NCBI RefSeq assembly: GCF_000807855.2
Contig: NZ_JRYR02000001.1
Span: 1,667,881 to 1,731,880 of the forward strand
DNA from: Flammeovirga pacifica
GTDB lineage: Bacteria > Bacteroidota > Bacteroidia > Cytophagales > Flammeovirgaceae
Direction of reading: 5' to 3'
Length of the DNA: 64,000 nucleotides
Part shown: positions 36,370 to 45,935 of the stretch, one piece after another
Layout: every line of letters begins with the position of its first letter
Position numbering within the stretch: the stretch's first letter is position 1
Notes under the pieces: model-generated
Databases searched by the model: none
The model's input: the letters and a program-made list of their open reading frames with translations, nothing else
Told to the model about the DNA's origin: nothing
Translations under genes and position numbers: made by a program

Positions 36370-36765
36370 ATGAAAGCTAATACATATAAAACAGTTGTAG
36401 AAGAAGCACCGAAAAAGAAGCGTCCATCCGTTCTTGATAAATGGAATAAAAAATTCTTGAGATGGAAATTTATTTCTCAAGATGAGGAAGAAGAGAACAG
36501 TCAATATATTCAAAAAATTGTCTTTGTTACTTTTCTTGGTATTCTATATATCGCTAATAGTTTTCAAGCCGAAAAATCTCATTTAAGAATCAATCGGTTA
36601 GAAAAATCTGTTGAAAAAATGAGAGTGGAATATAGTACTTTAAAATACGATTTCATTAATGAAAGTAAGAGAAGTCAAATAGAAAATAAAGCCAAAAATT
36701 TGGGTTTAGTTCCTTTAGAAAATGCCCCTGTGGTTATTAGTATTCCAAAATTAGAAGATCAGTAA
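36370..36765 (+). CDS. FtsL-like cell division protein
   Basis: A small bitopic membrane protein (131 aa) of the Bacteroidota FtsL-like family. The N-terminus is basic (about 1-50), a single membrane helix is at about 55-72 (IVFVTFLGILYIANSF), then comes a coiled coil (RINRLEKSVEKMRVEY) and a short tail with the FtsL-like ENKAKNLGLVPLENAPVVI. FtsL helps recruit FtsW and FtsI to the septum. The gene stands 13 bp before ftsI, as in other dcw clusters. No mraZ or rsmH lies upstream. Confidence 0.85.
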   Translation: MKANTYKTVVEEAPKKKRPSVLDKWNKKFLRWKFISQDEEEENSQYIQKIVFVTFLGILYIANSFQAEKSHLRINRLEKSVEKMRVEYSTLKYDFINESKRSQIENKAKNLGLVPLENAPVVISIPKLEDQ

Positions 36766-36778
36766 TTCAATATAAATT

Positions 36779-38878
36779 ATGGGAATAAGAAATTCCATAT
36801 TATTAAGAGTAAGAATAGCGTTCCTATTTATTGTGATGATTGCTGTAGCTATTGTCGTAAGAATATCAGATTTACAATTTGTAGAACATGATAAATGGGA
36901 AAAAGCAGGAAATGCCAATCGTGTTAAGATAAGACGTGTTGATGCAACAAGAGGTAATATCATGGCAGAAGATGGTTCCCTTTTAGCTACCTCTATCCCA
37001 TTCTATAAATTAGCCTTTGACCCTATGGTCTCTCCTGATAGTATTTTTGATAAAGGAGTTGATTCTTTAGCCTATAATCTATCTATATATTTTAGAGAAA
37101 AAACAAAAGCACAATACGATAGTCTACTTCGAACTTCAAGAAAACGAAAAAGACGTTACCTTATCTTGAGTCAAAAACAAATTAAGCATCAGGATAAAAA
37201 AATAATTGAGCAATGGCCAATCTTTAGAGAAGGTAGACATCGAGGAGGTGTTATCTTTGATAAGGTAGAGAAACGTTTCAAACCATTTAATGACCTCGGA
37301 AGAAGAACAATTGGTTTTATTCGAAAGGATGAAGAAGCTAAATTTACAGGACGTGGATTAGAATTTTCTTTTAATGTGGACCTTGCGGGTACAGATGGTG
37401 AAGCTTTATTCCAAAGAGTTTCCGGAAACCAATGGAAACCGTTAGACAATGGAGCTCAGATTAGAGCTAAAAATGGATTTGATATTCAAACTACCTTAAA
37501 CATGGAGTTTGAAGAACATGCTCATAAAGTTTTACATGAAGCCTTAATAAAACATGATGCCAATTTCGGTACTGTTTTACTTATGGAAGTACAAACAGGA
37601 GAAATTAAAGCCATTGTAAACCTTGGAAGGAATAAAGAAGGGAATTATGTAGAAGATTTCAATTACGCAATCCAAGGTGTAATGGAACCCGGTTCGACTT
37701 TTAAAGGAGCTTCTATGCTTGCCGTGCTGGAAGAATCTGATATCAATATTACTGATTCGGTCAATACTGGCGAAGGTAAATATCAATTTTATGATGAATG
37801 TATTATGACGGATGCACATCAAAATGGTTTTGGGATGATATCTGTAGAAGAAGTAATTCAAAAATCATCCAACATTGGTATTTCAAAATTAGTATTCAAG
37901 AACTTTAGAGAAAACCCTGAACGCTTTTTTAGATATTTAGATAAATATAATCTTACGTCTACAATTGGCTTCCAAATGGAAGGTGAAGGACAACCTAATA
38001 TTAGTAGACCTGGCGATCCGAGCTGGAGTGGTTGCTCACTACCTTGGATTTCTATTGGGTATGAAGTTGAAGTATCACCTCTGCAAATATTAAATTTCTA
38101 CAATACTATCGCTAATGATGGTAAAATGATAGAACCTTATATTGTAAAGCGTATTCTTCAAGGGAATGAAGTAATTGATGAACATCACACGAAAGTCATT
38201 AGAAAAAGTATTGGTAGTGAACGTTCTATTAAAGCTTTACAAGGCATGTTAAAGAAAGTAGTTTCTAGTGGTACTGCCAAAAAAATCAATACTACTGACT
38301 TTAATATTTCTGGTAAAACGGGTACGACACAAAAGCTTAAAGCTGGTCGATATACAAAAAGTTATTTCACCTCTTTTGTAGGATACTTTCCTTCTGAGGC
38401 ACCTAAATATACCATGATTGTAGCTATTGATGAGCCAAGAGGCAATCAAAAGTATGGTGGAGATGTTTGTGCTCCTGTGTTTAGAGATATTGCTGAGGTA
38501 GTTTATAACAGAACTACTGAAAGAAACATTGAATATGTTACCAATGAAAATGAAGCCGCTTTCCCATATATTAAAGCAGGTAATTATAACGATTTAATAT
38601 TACTTTCTGATGCTTTTGATATTCAACAAGTTTCAAAAAATACATCTAACTGGGTAAGAACTCAGGTACAAGGTGATACGATTGCTTGGGTGAATGCAAG
38701 AGTAAAAAAGGGATTAATGCCCGATGTGAGAGGAATGACTCTTAGAGATGCTATTTATTTAGTAGAATCAGAAGGTGCATCTGTTACCTTTTCTGGTTCT
38801 GGAAGAGTTTCCACTCAATCAATTTCACCAGGAGGACGAATTAACGGAAGAACAAAAGTACATTTAAAACTTTTATAA
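36779..38878 (+). CDS. ftsI: Penicillin-binding protein 2 / FtsI-type peptidoglycan transpeptidase with PASTA domain
   Basis: Class B PBP that cross-links septal peptidoglycan; 699 aa. A short cytoplasmic N-terminus is followed by a membrane helix at about residues 11-30. The dimerisation domain follows (RGNIMAEDGSLLATSIPF), then the transpeptidase domain with SxxK (S306 in EPGSTFKGAS), SxN (KSSNIG) and KTGTT. The last ~60 residues form one PASTA repeat (MPDVRGMTLRDAIYLVESEG), which FtsI of E. coli lacks but many Bacteroidota have. Directly upstream is the ftsL-like gene, and 10 bp downstream is murE. Confidence 0.95.
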   Translation: MGIRNSILLRVRIAFLFIVMIAVAIVVRISDLQFVEHDKWEKAGNANRVKIRRVDATRGNIMAEDGSLLATSIPFYKLAFDPMVSPDSIFDKGVDSLAYNLSIYFREKTKAQYDSLLRTSRKRKRRYLILSQKQIKHQDKKIIEQWPIFREGRHRGGVIFDKVEKRFKPFNDLGRRTIGFIRKDEEAKFTGRGLEFSFNVDLAGTDGEALFQRVSGNQWKPLDNGAQIRAKNGFDIQTTLNMEFEEHAHKVLHEALIKHDANFGTVLLMEVQTGEIKAIVNLGRNKEGNYVEDFNYAIQGVMEPGSTFKGASMLAVLEESDINITDSVNTGEGKYQFYDECIMTDAHQNGFGMISVEEVIQKSSNIGISKLVFKNFRENPERFFRYLDKYNLTSTIGFQMEGEGQPNISRPGDPSWSGCSLPWISIGYEVEVSPLQILNFYNTIANDGKMIEPYIVKRILQGNEVIDEHHTKVIRKSIGSERSIKALQGMLKKVVSSGTAKKINTTDFNISGKTGTTQKLKAGRYTKSYFTSFVGYFPSEAPKYTMIVAIDEPRGNQKYGGDVCAPVFRDIAEVVYNRTTERNIEYVTNENEAAFPYIKAGNYNDLILLSDAFDIQQVSKNTSNWVRTQVQGDTIAWVNARVKKGLMPDVRGMTLRDAIYLVESEGASVTFSGSGRVSTQSISPGGRINGRTKVHLKLL

Positions 38879-38888
38879 GATATACCAC

Positions 38889-40352
38889 GTGAATCAACGT
38901 AAATCAATACAAGTACTGCTAAAAGGAATTGAATTTGAACTCATACAAGGAGATTTAAATCAAACTGTATCTGATGTTCAGATAGATTCTAGACAACTAA
39001 TTAACGATAGTGCATTCATTGCCATAAAAGGCACTCAAATGGATGCGCATAAATTTATTCCTAAAGCCATAGAATTAGGCGCTAAATCAATCATTTTAGA
39101 AGAAATTCCAGAAAATTTGGTCAGTGGAGTTACTTATATTCAAGTAAATAATACCCACCAAGTGGCTGGTTTGATTGCCTCTAATTTTTATGATAACCCT
39201 TCAGATCAAATTAAAGTAATAGCCATTACTGGTACTAATGGAAAAACAACTGTAGTTACCTTACTTCAGAATCTTTTCATTAAACTTGGCTACAATACTG
39301 GGGCGTTAACCACCATTGAAAATAAAATCAATGATGAGGTTATCCCTACAAAGTTAACTACTCCTGATCCAGTTACATTACAACGTCTTTTAGCTGAAAT
39401 GGTGAAAAAGAATTGTACCTATTGTTTTATGGAAGCAAGTTCACATGCTATTGTCCAAGGTAGATTAAGTGGTATCAATTTAACAGGAGCTATTTTTTCA
39501 AATATCAGTCATGATCATTTAGATTATCATGGTACGATGAAGGATTACATTAATGCAAAAAAACGATTATTTGATACTCTCCCCAAAAAGGCTTTCGCTT
39601 TGGTTAATGTAGACGATAAAAGAGGACCTGTGATGCTACAAAACTGTGTAGGAAAACATGTGACTTTTGGTTTACATACAATGGCCAATTACAAAGGCAA
39701 ATTAATCGATAATACTTTTGAAGGTATACAAATGGACATCAATGGCCAAGAAGCTTGGTTTCAGTTAATTGGTTCATTCAATGCTTACAATATACTTACT
39801 GCCTATGCTACTGCAGTGTGCTTAGAAGAAGATTCTTTTGAAACTTTACAATGTTTGTCAGAACTACGCCCTGCCAGAGGTCGTTTTGAACAAATTGTAT
39901 CTAAAAAGAATGTGAGAGGAATTATAGATTACGCTCATACACCCGATGCTCTCGAGAATGTCTTAGAAACTATCAAAGACATCAAAGAAGATGGCGAAAA
40001 TATCATTACAGTTGTTGGTTGTGGAGGCGATAGAGACAAAAGTAAACGTCCTATCATGGCTAAAACTGCCGCAATGCTAAGTGAAAAAGTTATTTTAACC
40101 TCTGATAACCCTAGAACAGAAAAACCTGAAGATATTCTTGAAGAAATGATGGATGGCATTTCTCCAACACAAGAAAGAAGAACTGAGGTCGTTCTAGATA
40201 GAAAAGAGGCTATTTTAAAAGCTGTAGCAATGGCTGAACCGCGTGATATTATTTTACTTGCGGGTAAAGGTCACGAAACTTATCAAGAAATTGACGGCAT
40301 CCGTCATCACTTTGATGATAAAGAAGAATTATTTAAAGCATTTCATGCATAA
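38889..40352 (+). CDS. murE: UDP-N-acetylmuramoyl-L-alanyl-D-glutamate--2,6-diaminopimelate ligase
   Basis: Cytoplasmic Mur ligase that adds the third residue to the peptidoglycan stem peptide. The 487-aa protein has the ATP loop ITGTNGKTTVVTLL, the substrate segment SNISHDHLDYHG with the carbamylated-Lys region, the catalytic His/Asn motifs, and DNPR (TSDNPRTEKPEDI), the signature that selects meso-diaminopimelate over lysine. The start is GTG (38889), because no ATG precedes the conserved N-terminal domain (DVQIDSRQ). It is 10 bp after ftsI and 27 bp before mraY. Confidence 0.97.
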   Translation: MNQRKSIQVLLKGIEFELIQGDLNQTVSDVQIDSRQLINDSAFIAIKGTQMDAHKFIPKAIELGAKSIILEEIPENLVSGVTYIQVNNTHQVAGLIASNFYDNPSDQIKVIAITGTNGKTTVVTLLQNLFIKLGYNTGALTTIENKINDEVIPTKLTTPDPVTLQRLLAEMVKKNCTYCFMEASSHAIVQGRLSGINLTGAIFSNISHDHLDYHGTMKDYINAKKRLFDTLPKKAFALVNVDDKRGPVMLQNCVGKHVTFGLHTMANYKGKLIDNTFEGIQMDINGQEAWFQLIGSFNAYNILTAYATAVCLEEDSFETLQCLSELRPARGRFEQIVSKKNVRGIIDYAHTPDALENVLETIKDIKEDGENIITVVGCGGDRDKSKRPIMAKTAAMLSEKVILTSDNPRTEKPEDILEEMMDGISPTQERRTEVVLDRKEAILKAVAMAEPRDIILLAGKGHETYQEIDGIRHHFDDKEELFKAFHA

Positions 40353-40379
40353 TTAAAAAATTACACACAACAATATAAT

Positions 40380-41594
40380 ATGCTCTATTATTTATTTAAT
40401 TATTTAGACAAGCATTATGATATAGCTGGTACTGGACTGTTCCAATACATCACTTTCAGAGCGATGTTAACTACGATATTCTCTGTGCTATTTATTGCCT
40501 TTTTTGGTAAAAAAATCATTCAGATGTTGCAAAAAATGCAAATGGGTGAGATTGTAAGGAACTTAGGGCTTGCTGGTCAGATGGAAAAGACCGGAACTCC
40601 AACAATGGGCGGAATAATTATTATTGGAGCCATCGTTTTCCCTGTTCTTCTATTTGGTAATCTAGCCAATGTTTATATTCAATTACTACTCATCACCTTA
40701 ATATGGACTGGTGCTATTGGATTCTTAGATGATTATCTTAAAAGAATTAAGAAAAACAAAGATGGATTATCTGGTAAGTTTAAAATCTTAGGTCAGATTG
40801 GTCTTGGTCTTTTGGTGGGATTAACCTTAGTAAGTAACGAAGACGTTGTTGTTCGTAAATTTTCAAAAGGCATAAAGTCTACTAAATCTGTCTCTGAATA
40901 TGTAAAAGGAGTTGACTATAATGACATCCGATCATTAGAAACAACTATTCCTTTTTTAAAGGATAATGAGATTAATTACTCAGAGATATTACCAGATAAA
41001 ACAGCCTCAAATATTTTATATATCATTCTAGTCATTTTTATTATTACTGCTGTTTCAAATGGCACTAATATTACAGATGGTTTAGATGGATTAGCTGCCG
41101 GAACTTCGGCTATTGTCGCCACCGTTCTCGCCATTTTCGCCTACTTATCTGGTAATATAATATTCTCCAGTTATCTCAATATAATGTACATACCACAATC
41201 CGGAGAAATTGCAATTTTTGCTACGGCCCTTGTAGGTGCATGTATTGGTTTCCTTTGGTTTAATGCTTATCCAGCTCAAGTATTTATGGGCGATACGGGT
41301 AGTTTAGCATTAGGAGGTGTTATCGCTAGTTTAGCTATTGTATTAAGAAAGGAATTGATGTTACCTCTTTTATGTGGTGTTTTCTTAGTAGAAAACTTAT
41401 CAGTGATTATTCAAGTTTTCTATTTTAAATACACCAAGAAAAAATACGGCGAAGGTCGTAGGGTCTTCTTGATGGCACCCCTTCATCATCACTATCAAAA
41501 GAAAGAAATTCCAGAACCTAAAATTGTTACTCGCTTTTGGATTGTTAGTATCCTATTAGCTATTGGAACCATTTTAACCTTAAAAATCAGATAG
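40380..41594 (+). CDS. mraY: Phospho-N-acetylmuramoyl-pentapeptide transferase
   Basis: Integral membrane enzyme that makes lipid I by transferring phospho-MurNAc-pentapeptide to undecaprenyl phosphate. The 404 aa include about ten membrane helices. Landmarks are [12 protein letters not shown], the Asp pair in [34 protein letters not shown], and the HHH loop [11 protein letters not shown]. The length exceeds that of E. coli MraY (360 aa) because of an insertion at about residues 158-215 ([16 protein letters not shown]), which Bacteroidota MraY proteins typically have. The stop is 2 bases before the murD start codon. Confidence 0.97.
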   Translation: MLYYLFNYLDKHYDIAGTGLFQYITFRAMLTTIFSVLFIAFFGKKIIQMLQKMQMGEIVRNLGLAGQMEKTGTPTMGGIIIIGAIVFPVLLFGNLANVYIQLLLITLIWTGAIGFLDDYLKRIKKNKDGLSGKFKILGQIGLGLLVGLTLVSNEDVVVRKFSKGIKSTKSVSEYVKGVDYNDIRSLETTIPFLKDNEINYSEILPDKTASNILYIILVIFIITAVSNGTNITDGLDGLAAGTSAIVATVLAIFAYLSGNIIFSSYLNIMYIPQSGEIAIFATALVGACIGFLWFNAYPAQVFMGDTGSLALGGVIASLAIVLRKELMLPLLCGVFLVENLSVIIQVFYFKYTKKKYGEGRRVFLMAPLHHHYQKKEIPEPKIVTRFWIVSILLAIGTILTLKIR

Positions 41595-41596
41595 TT

Positions 41597-42904
41597 TTGA
41601 CAAAAGATAAGTTATTGGTACTTGGTGCCGGAGAAAGTGGTATTGGAGCTGCTCTATTAGGTTTGGCACAAGGTTTTGATGTATTTGTTTCTGACTTTGG
41701 TAAAATTGCCGATGATCAGAAACAGCTATTAAATGAACAAGGAATTCCCTTTGAAGAAGGTTCACACGATCTTGCTCCAAAGCATCCTAAAATTGTAGTC
41801 AAGTCACCTGGAATCCCAGATACTGCACCTATCATCAAAGAATTAAAATCCAATAATGCTAAAATATATTCTGAGATTGAGTTTGCCTACCAATATACTG
41901 ATGCAAAAATAATTGCTATAACCGGTACTAATGGTAAGACTACCACTACAAAACTAATTTATCACCTCCTAAAAGAGAGTGGTTTTAATGTAGGCCTTGC
42001 TGGAAATATTGGGATCAGTTTTGCAAAAGAAGTTCTTCAAAATAATTATGATTGGTATGTTCTAGAAATTAGCAGCTTCCAATTAGATGATATAGAAACT
42101 TTTGCCCCTGATATTTCTCTCCTTCTAAATATTACACCTGATCATTTAGACCGTTATAATTACGATATTGATCAGTATGCTAAATCAAAATTTAGAATCT
42201 TAGAAAATATGTCTATGAAAGGTGTTTTTATCCATAGTGCAGATGATGAAAACATTAATAGACATATCAATAAAATAAATATTAAACCTTGGGCACTACC
42301 TTTTGATCATACTTTTTATCATGAACAAAAGCTTTCCATTCCATTTAAAGGACAATCATTCACTTTTGATCAATTACCTTTAAAAGGCCCACACAATGAA
42401 TGGAACATGAGTGCAGCCATCTTAGCAGCATTGTCTGCAGGTGTGGATGCATCTGATATTCAAAAGGCATTACCTTCTTTTATTGGTGAACCTCATCGAT
42501 TACAATTTGTAAAAGAGGTAAATGGGATAAAGTATATCAACGACTCAAAAGCAACAAATGTTGAAGCTGCTTTCTTTGCATTACAATCTTTTGATACTCC
42601 AATCATATGGATTGCAGGAGGTACAGACAAAGGAAATGATTATAGTTTGTTACACGATGCAGTAGAAAGAAGAGTGAAATCCATTGTATGTCTTGGAGTA
42701 GATAATTCAAAACTTTTAGCCGCATTTGGAGATCAAAAAGTAATGTTTGAAACGGAAAGTATGAAAGAGGCCATTTCTTTAGCCACTCAAAATGCTGATC
42801 AAGGTGATATAGTATTACTTTCTCCGGCTTGTGCAAGTTTTGATCTTTTCAAAAATTACATGGACAGAGGAAATCACTTTATCGAAAGTGTTCAAAACCT
42901 ATAA
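41597..42904 (+). CDS. murD: UDP-N-acetylmuramoylalanine--D-glutamate ligase
   Basis: Cytoplasmic Mur ligase that adds D-glutamate to UDP-MurNAc-L-Ala. The 435-aa protein has an N-terminal Rossmann domain (LLVLGAGESGIGAALL), the ATP loop ITGTNGKTTTTKL, the TPDHLDRY carbamylated-Lys region, and EPHRLQFVKEVNGIKYINDSKATN plus IAGGTDKGNDY, both typical of MurD. The start is TTG at 41597, two bases after the mraY stop. An ATG is not available because the conserved Rossmann strand begins at residue 5. The gap to ftsW is 3 bp. Confidence 0.97.
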   Translation: MTKDKLLVLGAGESGIGAALLGLAQGFDVFVSDFGKIADDQKQLLNEQGIPFEEGSHDLAPKHPKIVVKSPGIPDTAPIIKELKSNNAKIYSEIEFAYQYTDAKIIAITGTNGKTTTTKLIYHLLKESGFNVGLAGNIGISFAKEVLQNNYDWYVLEISSFQLDDIETFAPDISLLLNITPDHLDRYNYDIDQYAKSKFRILENMSMKGVFIHSADDENINRHINKINIKPWALPFDHTFYHEQKLSIPFKGQSFTFDQLPLKGPHNEWNMSAAILAALSAGVDASDIQKALPSFIGEPHRLQFVKEVNGIKYINDSKATNVEAAFFALQSFDTPIIWIAGGTDKGNDYSLLHDAVERRVKSIVCLGVDNSKLLAAFGDQKVMFETESMKEAISLATQNADQGDIVLLSPACASFDLFKNYMDRGNHFIESVQNL

Positions 42905-42907
42905 ATT

Positions 42908-44104
42908 ATGGAAAAACTATTAAGTAAATTAGAAGGAGATCGAATGATCTGGGGGGTAATGATTACCCTTTCCATGTTTTCTGTTTTAGTGGTTTATAGT
43001 GCTACTGGATCATTAGCATATATGCAGGCTGGAGGAGATAACGAACATTACTTATTACGTCATTCCACTCTTGTATTAGTAGGTCTGATTGGAGCTTATG
43101 TTTGTCATAAAATTGATTATATCTATTACTCTAGGCTTTCTAGATATGCATTGCTACTCTCCATTCCATTACTATTGTTTACTTGGTTTTTTGGCTCTGA
43201 AATCAATAGTGCATCACGTTGGATTGAAATACCATTTATTAATTTTACCTTTCAACCATCTGATTTAGCACGACTTGCATTAATTGCCAATATGGCTTCG
43301 ATGTTATGGAAAAGACAAAGAGACATTGGTGAATTTAATAAAGCAATTGTGCCCTTATTGGTCTGGACTGGTATTATATGTGGTCTTATTGGAGTCTCTG
43401 ATATTTCAACCGCATCACTTCTTTTCTTAACAATAATGCTTCAGTTATTTATTGGCCGTGTTCCAATAAGATACCTTTTCATGCTTGTGGCTATTGGCTG
43501 TTTAGCAGCGTTGTTTGTATATGAATTCGGTCAAAGAGGAGGCACAGCAGTTTCTCGTCTTTCATCATTTATGAGTGAAACTGAAATACCTTATCAAGCA
43601 GAACAATCTTATATTGCTATCTCTACTGGAGGTATTTCTGGAAAAGGAATTGGAGAAAGTACACAAAGAAACTTCTTACCACACTCCTACTCCGATTTTG
43701 TTTTTGCCATCGTTGTCGAAGAATATGGATTAATTGGGGCATTAATTATCATTGGGTTATACATCACTTTACTTTATAGAGGGATGACTATTGTGGCTAA
43801 CAGTCAAAAAGCTTTTGGTGGTTTATTAGCCGCAGGACTTACATTCAGTCTTATTTTACAAGCCTTTGTTCATATGGGTGTCGTCACTGGTCTACTTCCA
43901 TTAACAGGTCTTCCCTTGCCTCTAATAAGTATGGGTGGTACCTCACTATTATTTACAGGTATGACCGTCGGAATCATCTTAAGTGTGAGTAAATCTACTC
44001 AAGAAGAATCTGAAGAAGTAAGATTAAAAAGAACTGAAAGAGCAAAAAAACGTAAAGGTTACGATGGAATAAATCGCCCTAAAAACGTTAGATTGAATGA
44101 ATAA
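42908..44104 (+). CDS. ftsW: FtsW-type SEDS peptidoglycan glycosyltransferase
   Basis: Polytopic SEDS protein that polymerises septal glycan together with the cognate class B PBP (FtsI, encoded in the same operon). The 398 aa contain nine or ten membrane helices. Signatures are VVYSATGSLAY, WIEIPFINFTFQPSDLAR, YQAEQSYIAISTGGISGKGIGEST, PHSYSDFVFAIVVEEYGLIG and LPLPLISMGGTSLLFTG. The basic C-terminal tail (KRTERAKKRKGYDG) is cytoplasmic. It is the last gene of the cluster: murG would normally come next, but the terminator at 44156-44194 follows. Confidence 0.96.
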   Translation: MEKLLSKLEGDRMIWGVMITLSMFSVLVVYSATGSLAYMQAGGDNEHYLLRHSTLVLVGLIGAYVCHKIDYIYYSRLSRYALLLSIPLLLFTWFFGSEINSASRWIEIPFINFTFQPSDLARLALIANMASMLWKRQRDIGEFNKAIVPLLVWTGIICGLIGVSDISTASLLFLTIMLQLFIGRVPIRYLFMLVAIGCLAALFVYEFGQRGGTAVSRLSSFMSETEIPYQAEQSYIAISTGGISGKGIGESTQRNFLPHSYSDFVFAIVVEEYGLIGALIIIGLYITLLYRGMTIVANSQKAFGGLLAAGLTFSLILQAFVHMGVVTGLLPLTGLPLPLISMGGTSLLFTGMTVGIILSVSKSTQEESEEVRLKRTERAKKRKGYDGINRPKNVRLNE

Positions 44105-44133
44105 AGCGTAAAAAAATTACATAAAAAATATGC

Positions 44134-44150
44134 TGTAGGCAACACCTACA
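44134..44150 (+). repeat. Small hairpin downstream of ftsW
   Basis: TGTAGG (44134-44139) pairs with CCTACA (44145-44150) around CAACA. It has no U-run and may be an accessory structure before the main terminator. Confidence 0.4.
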
Positions 44151-44155
44151 AAGTA

Positions 44156-44194
44156 AACGGCTATCTTCCTCTATTAGAAGATAACCGTTTTTTT
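44156..44194 (+). terminator. Intrinsic terminator of the dcw operon
   Basis: AACGGCTATCTTC (44156-44168) pairs with GAAGATAACCGTT (44177-44189), with one mismatch, and a T-run extends to 44194. It marks the end of the ftsL-ftsW block. Confidence 0.88.
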
Positions 44195-44214
44195 ATTTAT
44201 ATAAGTCTATCATT

Positions 44215-44235
44215 ACAATGGTATAATACCATTGT
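44215..44235. promoter_or_regulatory. Perfect 9-3-9 palindrome, operator-like
   Basis: ACAATGGTA (44215-44223), spacer TAA, TACCATTGT (44227-44235). The arms are perfectly complementary. It has no T-run. It lies 182 bases before the GAF/PAS gene, in the 313-base gene-free stretch that starts after ftsW and that otherwise holds only the terminator and a small hairpin. Confidence 0.55.
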
Positions 44236-44417
44236 CTATTTGTCTACAATTGAAGTAGAAACCCTGTAAATGGGAGTTAAACTTCATTTATTGATCTTTT
44301 TATGACATATACCCAACTGTGCTCGGAAACTTTGAGAGGTAGTATAGGTGTTAAGCAGTTAATTTCCTGTTAAACCTATTATATTATTTATTATCAGTAC
44401 TTGTAATTTGACTTCTC

Positions 44418-45323
44418 ATGACCCTTAACACGACTACTATTAAGGAAAACCTACTTGATCTAAGAGAGTGCATTATCAATCAATTAAAAAACAATACAAA
44501 TGGTGAACTAGAAATATTACATGCTAGTATTCATCAACTTTGTGCATTCACAGATTCAAAATATGGATTTATTGGCTTAATTGAGAACACAAAAGATCAC
44601 ATACATTTTTCAAATCTGATTGAATGTAATTCTTTTCAAAACTCCATTCCAATGTTAGGTAATGGACCATTAAACACCTCTTCCATGGCTAATCGTTATT
44701 TAAAATTAGTACATGGAAAACAAAATGCTTTTTTTAATTATGATGACCATCAATTTCAATTAGGGAAATCTTGGTATTCTTTCCTCTTAATACCTATCAT
44801 TAATAATCATAAAATGATAGGTTTAATAGGCTTATTTGATAAAAAAGGGGGGTATAATAAAACTCTTTTAAGTGAAATAAATCTTTGTTCTACAGCTTTA
44901 TACCATGTCATCACTCAGCATCTAGAAAAAATTGATATTGAAAAGGCATTTCATGTTTCAGATTCTTCTCGTTTTTTTTGTGACCACAATATCTACGATA
45001 TCATGTCGACCATAGATAAAAATGGTACTATTGTGTTATCTAATATCATGTGGAATGAATGTTTTGGCTGTACTAAAAACAAGATTTTACAAATGATTTT
45101 AAAAGAAGATCATTCTACTTTCCACCATCTAATTAATACCACCCAAAAATCTGGATTGACTGAAAGTGCGATATTAAGAATGAGGAAAGAAAATCAAATA
45201 ATTTATTTGAGAGTGAGAGTTATTTATTTGAAAAAGAAAAATCAGATACAATTAATAGCACAGAATATATCTCAAAATTACACACAAAAACAAAGAAAAA
45301 TCAGAAAGAAATCACTCTTTTAA
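44418..45323 (+). CDS. GAF-PAS protein without output domain
   Basis: A 301-aa soluble protein. Residues about 15-165 look like a GAF domain (SKYGFIGLIENTKD, a variable region, then SFLLIPIINNHKMIGLIGLFDK). Residues about 190-290 look like a PAS domain (IYDIMSTIDKNGTIVLSNIMWNECFG, IYLRVRVIYLKKKNQIQLIAQNIS). No kinase, cyclase or HTH follows, and the protein ends in the basic QKQRKIRKKSLF. GAF is the clearer of the two calls. It may be a stand-alone ligand sensor acting by protein contacts, or a relic of a longer kinase. Its stop overlaps the converging 75-aa gene by 4 bases. Confidence 0.75.
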   Translation: MTLNTTTIKENLLDLRECIINQLKNNTNGELEILHASIHQLCAFTDSKYGFIGLIENTKDHIHFSNLIECNSFQNSIPMLGNGPLNTSSMANRYLKLVHGKQNAFFNYDDHQFQLGKSWYSFLLIPIINNHKMIGLIGLFDKKGGYNKTLLSEINLCSTALYHVITQHLEKIDIEKAFHVSDSSRFFCDHNIYDIMSTIDKNGTIVLSNIMWNECFGCTKNKILQMILKEDHSTFHHLINTTQKSGLTESAILRMRKENQIIYLRVRVIYLKKKNQIQLIAQNISQNYTQKQRKIRKKSLF

Positions 45324-45547
45324 CCCACCAATCTTTTATCAATTTCCGATCTTATTTTTTCTAATAATGTATTACCGTAAAACTTTGGCACAGAATAATC
45401 TGACTTTCCTCTTAAGCCTAATAGCTTTTCGGCTTGAAGCATGGTCAAATTTCTATACTTTACTTGCTCAGAATTAGTGACGAATTGATTTTTTAATACT
45501 TGATAGCATTCATCTAATGTTAATTGAAACGGTTCTTTCTTTGCCAT
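45320..45547 (-). CDS. Small protein of unknown function
   Basis: A 75-residue basic protein with no recognised domain. The sequence is helix-prone (LTLDECYQVLKNQFV, LTMLQAEKLLGLRGK) with no membrane segment. It is read from ATG 45547 and ends tail-to-tail with the GAF-PAS gene (4-base overlap). The position resembles small phage-like or regulator genes, but no such call is supported. Confidence 0.6.
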   Translation of the reverse strand: MAKKEPFQLTLDECYQVLKNQFVTNSEQVKYRNLTMLQAEKLLGLRGKSDYSVPKFYGNTLLEKIRSEIDKRLVG

Positions 45548-45935
45548 AATGTTTAATTATAGTATGATACAATTCAATGAACATCAAGAAAAATGGGGTG
45601 ATTTAGTTTTTTTGTCTAGAATCGACCACATCGTTTTTACCACCGTGGCTACATTGCTCGGTTGGTACCCTAAAGGTTCTTGATGATTAAGTTGCAATTC
45701 TAAACTCTAAGAATATAAATTCCAAAATATTAAAACTGATTAACAAAAAATAATCAAATTTATCTCCTTTTGATGATGAGAGACATTCTCCTTTTAGGAT
45801 GAATAAACCATCTTTATTTTATCAGATAAAGAATGGTAAGACCATAATACATGCTTTCTTAATTTCAGGTAGTTCAATAATTTCTTTTTATTCTTTAAAT
45901 GATTCACTAAATTAAAGTAAACCTATCTATCATTC
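45548..45935. other. Gene-free stretch upstream of the cytochrome c peroxidase gene
   Basis: 388 AT-rich bases with no convincing ORF. The only structure I see is an imperfect hairpin at 45807-45837 (ACCATCTTTAT with ATAAAGAATGGT, one bulge). No consensus promoter is found, and I see nothing else. Confidence 0.5.
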
